From Clostridiales bacterium (lineage in GTDB: Bacteria > Bacillota > Clostridia > Saccharofermentanales > Saccharofermentanaceae): DNA of 64,000 nt. Both the position numbers and the translations under genes were made by a program. Under the pieces are notes generated by a model that had not been told where the DNA came from, did not search any database, and saw only the letters and a list, made by a program, of their open reading frames with translations. The stretch covers positions 62,001 to 126,000 of the forward strand of contig JAFZBN010000018.1 in NCBI GenBank assembly GCA_017561715.1, in the 5' to 3' direction. Below are positions 63,603 through 64,000 of the stretch, piece by piece (position 1 is the stretch's first letter; the number at the start of each line of letters is the position of its first letter).

Positions 63603-63631
63603 ATTCTACACTAAATGTGGGGGTACGGCAA
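63603..63631 (-). promoter_or_regulatory. Promoter before ftsZ
   Basis: TTGCCG (63626-63631) and TAGAAT (63603-63608) are 17 nt apart on the minus strand, 69 nt before the ftsZ start. It would drive ftsZ, nrdR and possibly the two-component system and repair genes downstream. Confidence 0.65.
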
Positions 63632-63730
63632 TAGACCAAAAACGCCGTCAAAAAACGCGTTACAGAACGATTACCAGCGTTTTTCAGGCCTGTAATGAAA
63701 CTCTTGATAACATCAAAATGTAGTAGTCGG

Positions 63731-64000
63731 TCATCTCAAGATATAGTCTCTTCCCGACATGTCCAGAACGGTACCGGTCTTTCCCTCGAAATAGCCTGAT
63801 ACCACGGCATAGCGGAGCCACGTCATGTCGTCGGAGATCGTCGTAAGAGATCCGATCTTCACCGAGATCGTGTGATCGACGTTCGGAATGTTCAGATCAA
63901 TGAATGTCGTCATGTTTTCGCAATAACGGACGCATATTACATGTGAGAGAAAATCGAAGCCGTCGCCCTGGTCTGCTTCCGCGGAATCCGATCCTAAGAT
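63731..64000 (-). CDS. ftsQ: FtsQ/DivIB-like cell division protein, C-terminal part (partial)
   Basis: The frame is open from the window edge to the TGA at 63731 (89 codons visible). SVKIGSLTTISDDMTWLRYA and KTGTVLDMSGRDYILR match the beta-domain end of FtsQ/DivIB, which bridges division proteins outside the membrane. Position directly upstream of ftsZ supports this. The N-terminus and POTRA domain are outside the window, so the name rests on weak similarity plus position. Confidence 0.55.
   Translation of the reverse strand: MLGSDSAEADQGDGFDFLSHVICVRYCENMTTFIDLNIPNVDHTISVKIGSLTTISDDMTWLRYAVVSGYFEGKTGTVLDMSGRDYILR

Overview
The window looks like a chromosomal segment from a Clostridia-class Bacillota (Oscillospiraceae/Lachnospiraceae-like; I cannot name a species). 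The evidence is AGGAGG-type ribosome-binding sites, frequent TTG/GTG starts, a tryptophan T-box, an S-box (SAM-I class) riboswitch, and the ftsQ-ftsZ-nrdR order. There are no tRNA or rRNA genes, no transposase and no cas genes. Almost everything is on the minus strand; only six genes are on the plus strand.

Layout. (1) 1-7772: accessory minus-strand genes. They are a truncated lipoprotein, a DnaQ-like exonuclease, two macrodomain proteins, an ADP-ribosylglycohydrolase with an SseB-like tail, a DNA-binding protein and two unknowns; together they suggest ADP-ribose chemistry. (2) 7773-9201: a recombination scar. It holds a 64-bp macrodomain gene fragment, a truncated gene, a short coding remnant and a frameshifted gene. 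(3) 9202-27449: a visibly AT-richer, probable anti-phage island with all genes on the minus strand. In transcription order these are an OLD/RecF-like ATPase plus DUF4276 TOPRIM pair, a PLD-SF2 helicase-DUF3427 protein, a GmrSD-like DUF262/DUF1524 protein, an HNH nuclease, a SAM methyltransferase, a RecD-like helicase with a C-terminal nuclease domain, and a 1756-aa HSP90/sacsin-like ATPase fused to a UPF1-like helicase. The last two form a compact two-gene module that I cannot match to a named system. (4) 27868-31000: a phosphoesterase, a MutT-type Nudix enzyme, a tandem 38-nt palindromic repeat array and small genes. (5) 30867-36212: a zinc-uptake operon (small Cys-rich membrane protein, znuA, znuC, znuB, OB-fold lipoprotein) preceded by a Fur/Zur-like operator, with zinc-ribbon proteins on both sides.

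(6) 38079-45024: a complete trpE-G-D-C-F-B-A operon under a TGG-specifier T-box with a clear promoter and terminator. (7) 45092-50853: a large secreted protein followed by a 33-aa small ORF, a CPBP protease, and a MerR regulator behind a 19-bp-spacer MerR-type promoter. (8) 50910-51737: a small zinc-ribbon membrane protein and a SAM-riboswitch-controlled orphan 101-aa gene. (9) 51740-64000: a long minus-strand housekeeping run: ftsQ (partial), ftsZ, nrdR, response regulator, histidine kinase, nth, recG, rsmD, coaD, a coiled-coil protein, a second ATPase/DUF4276 pair, and hemW.

The features I would examine first are the RecD-nuclease/HSP90-helicase module, the SAM riboswitch on an unknown gene, and the dispersed AT-rich palindromic repeat family (four loci), which invades or abuts gene ends.
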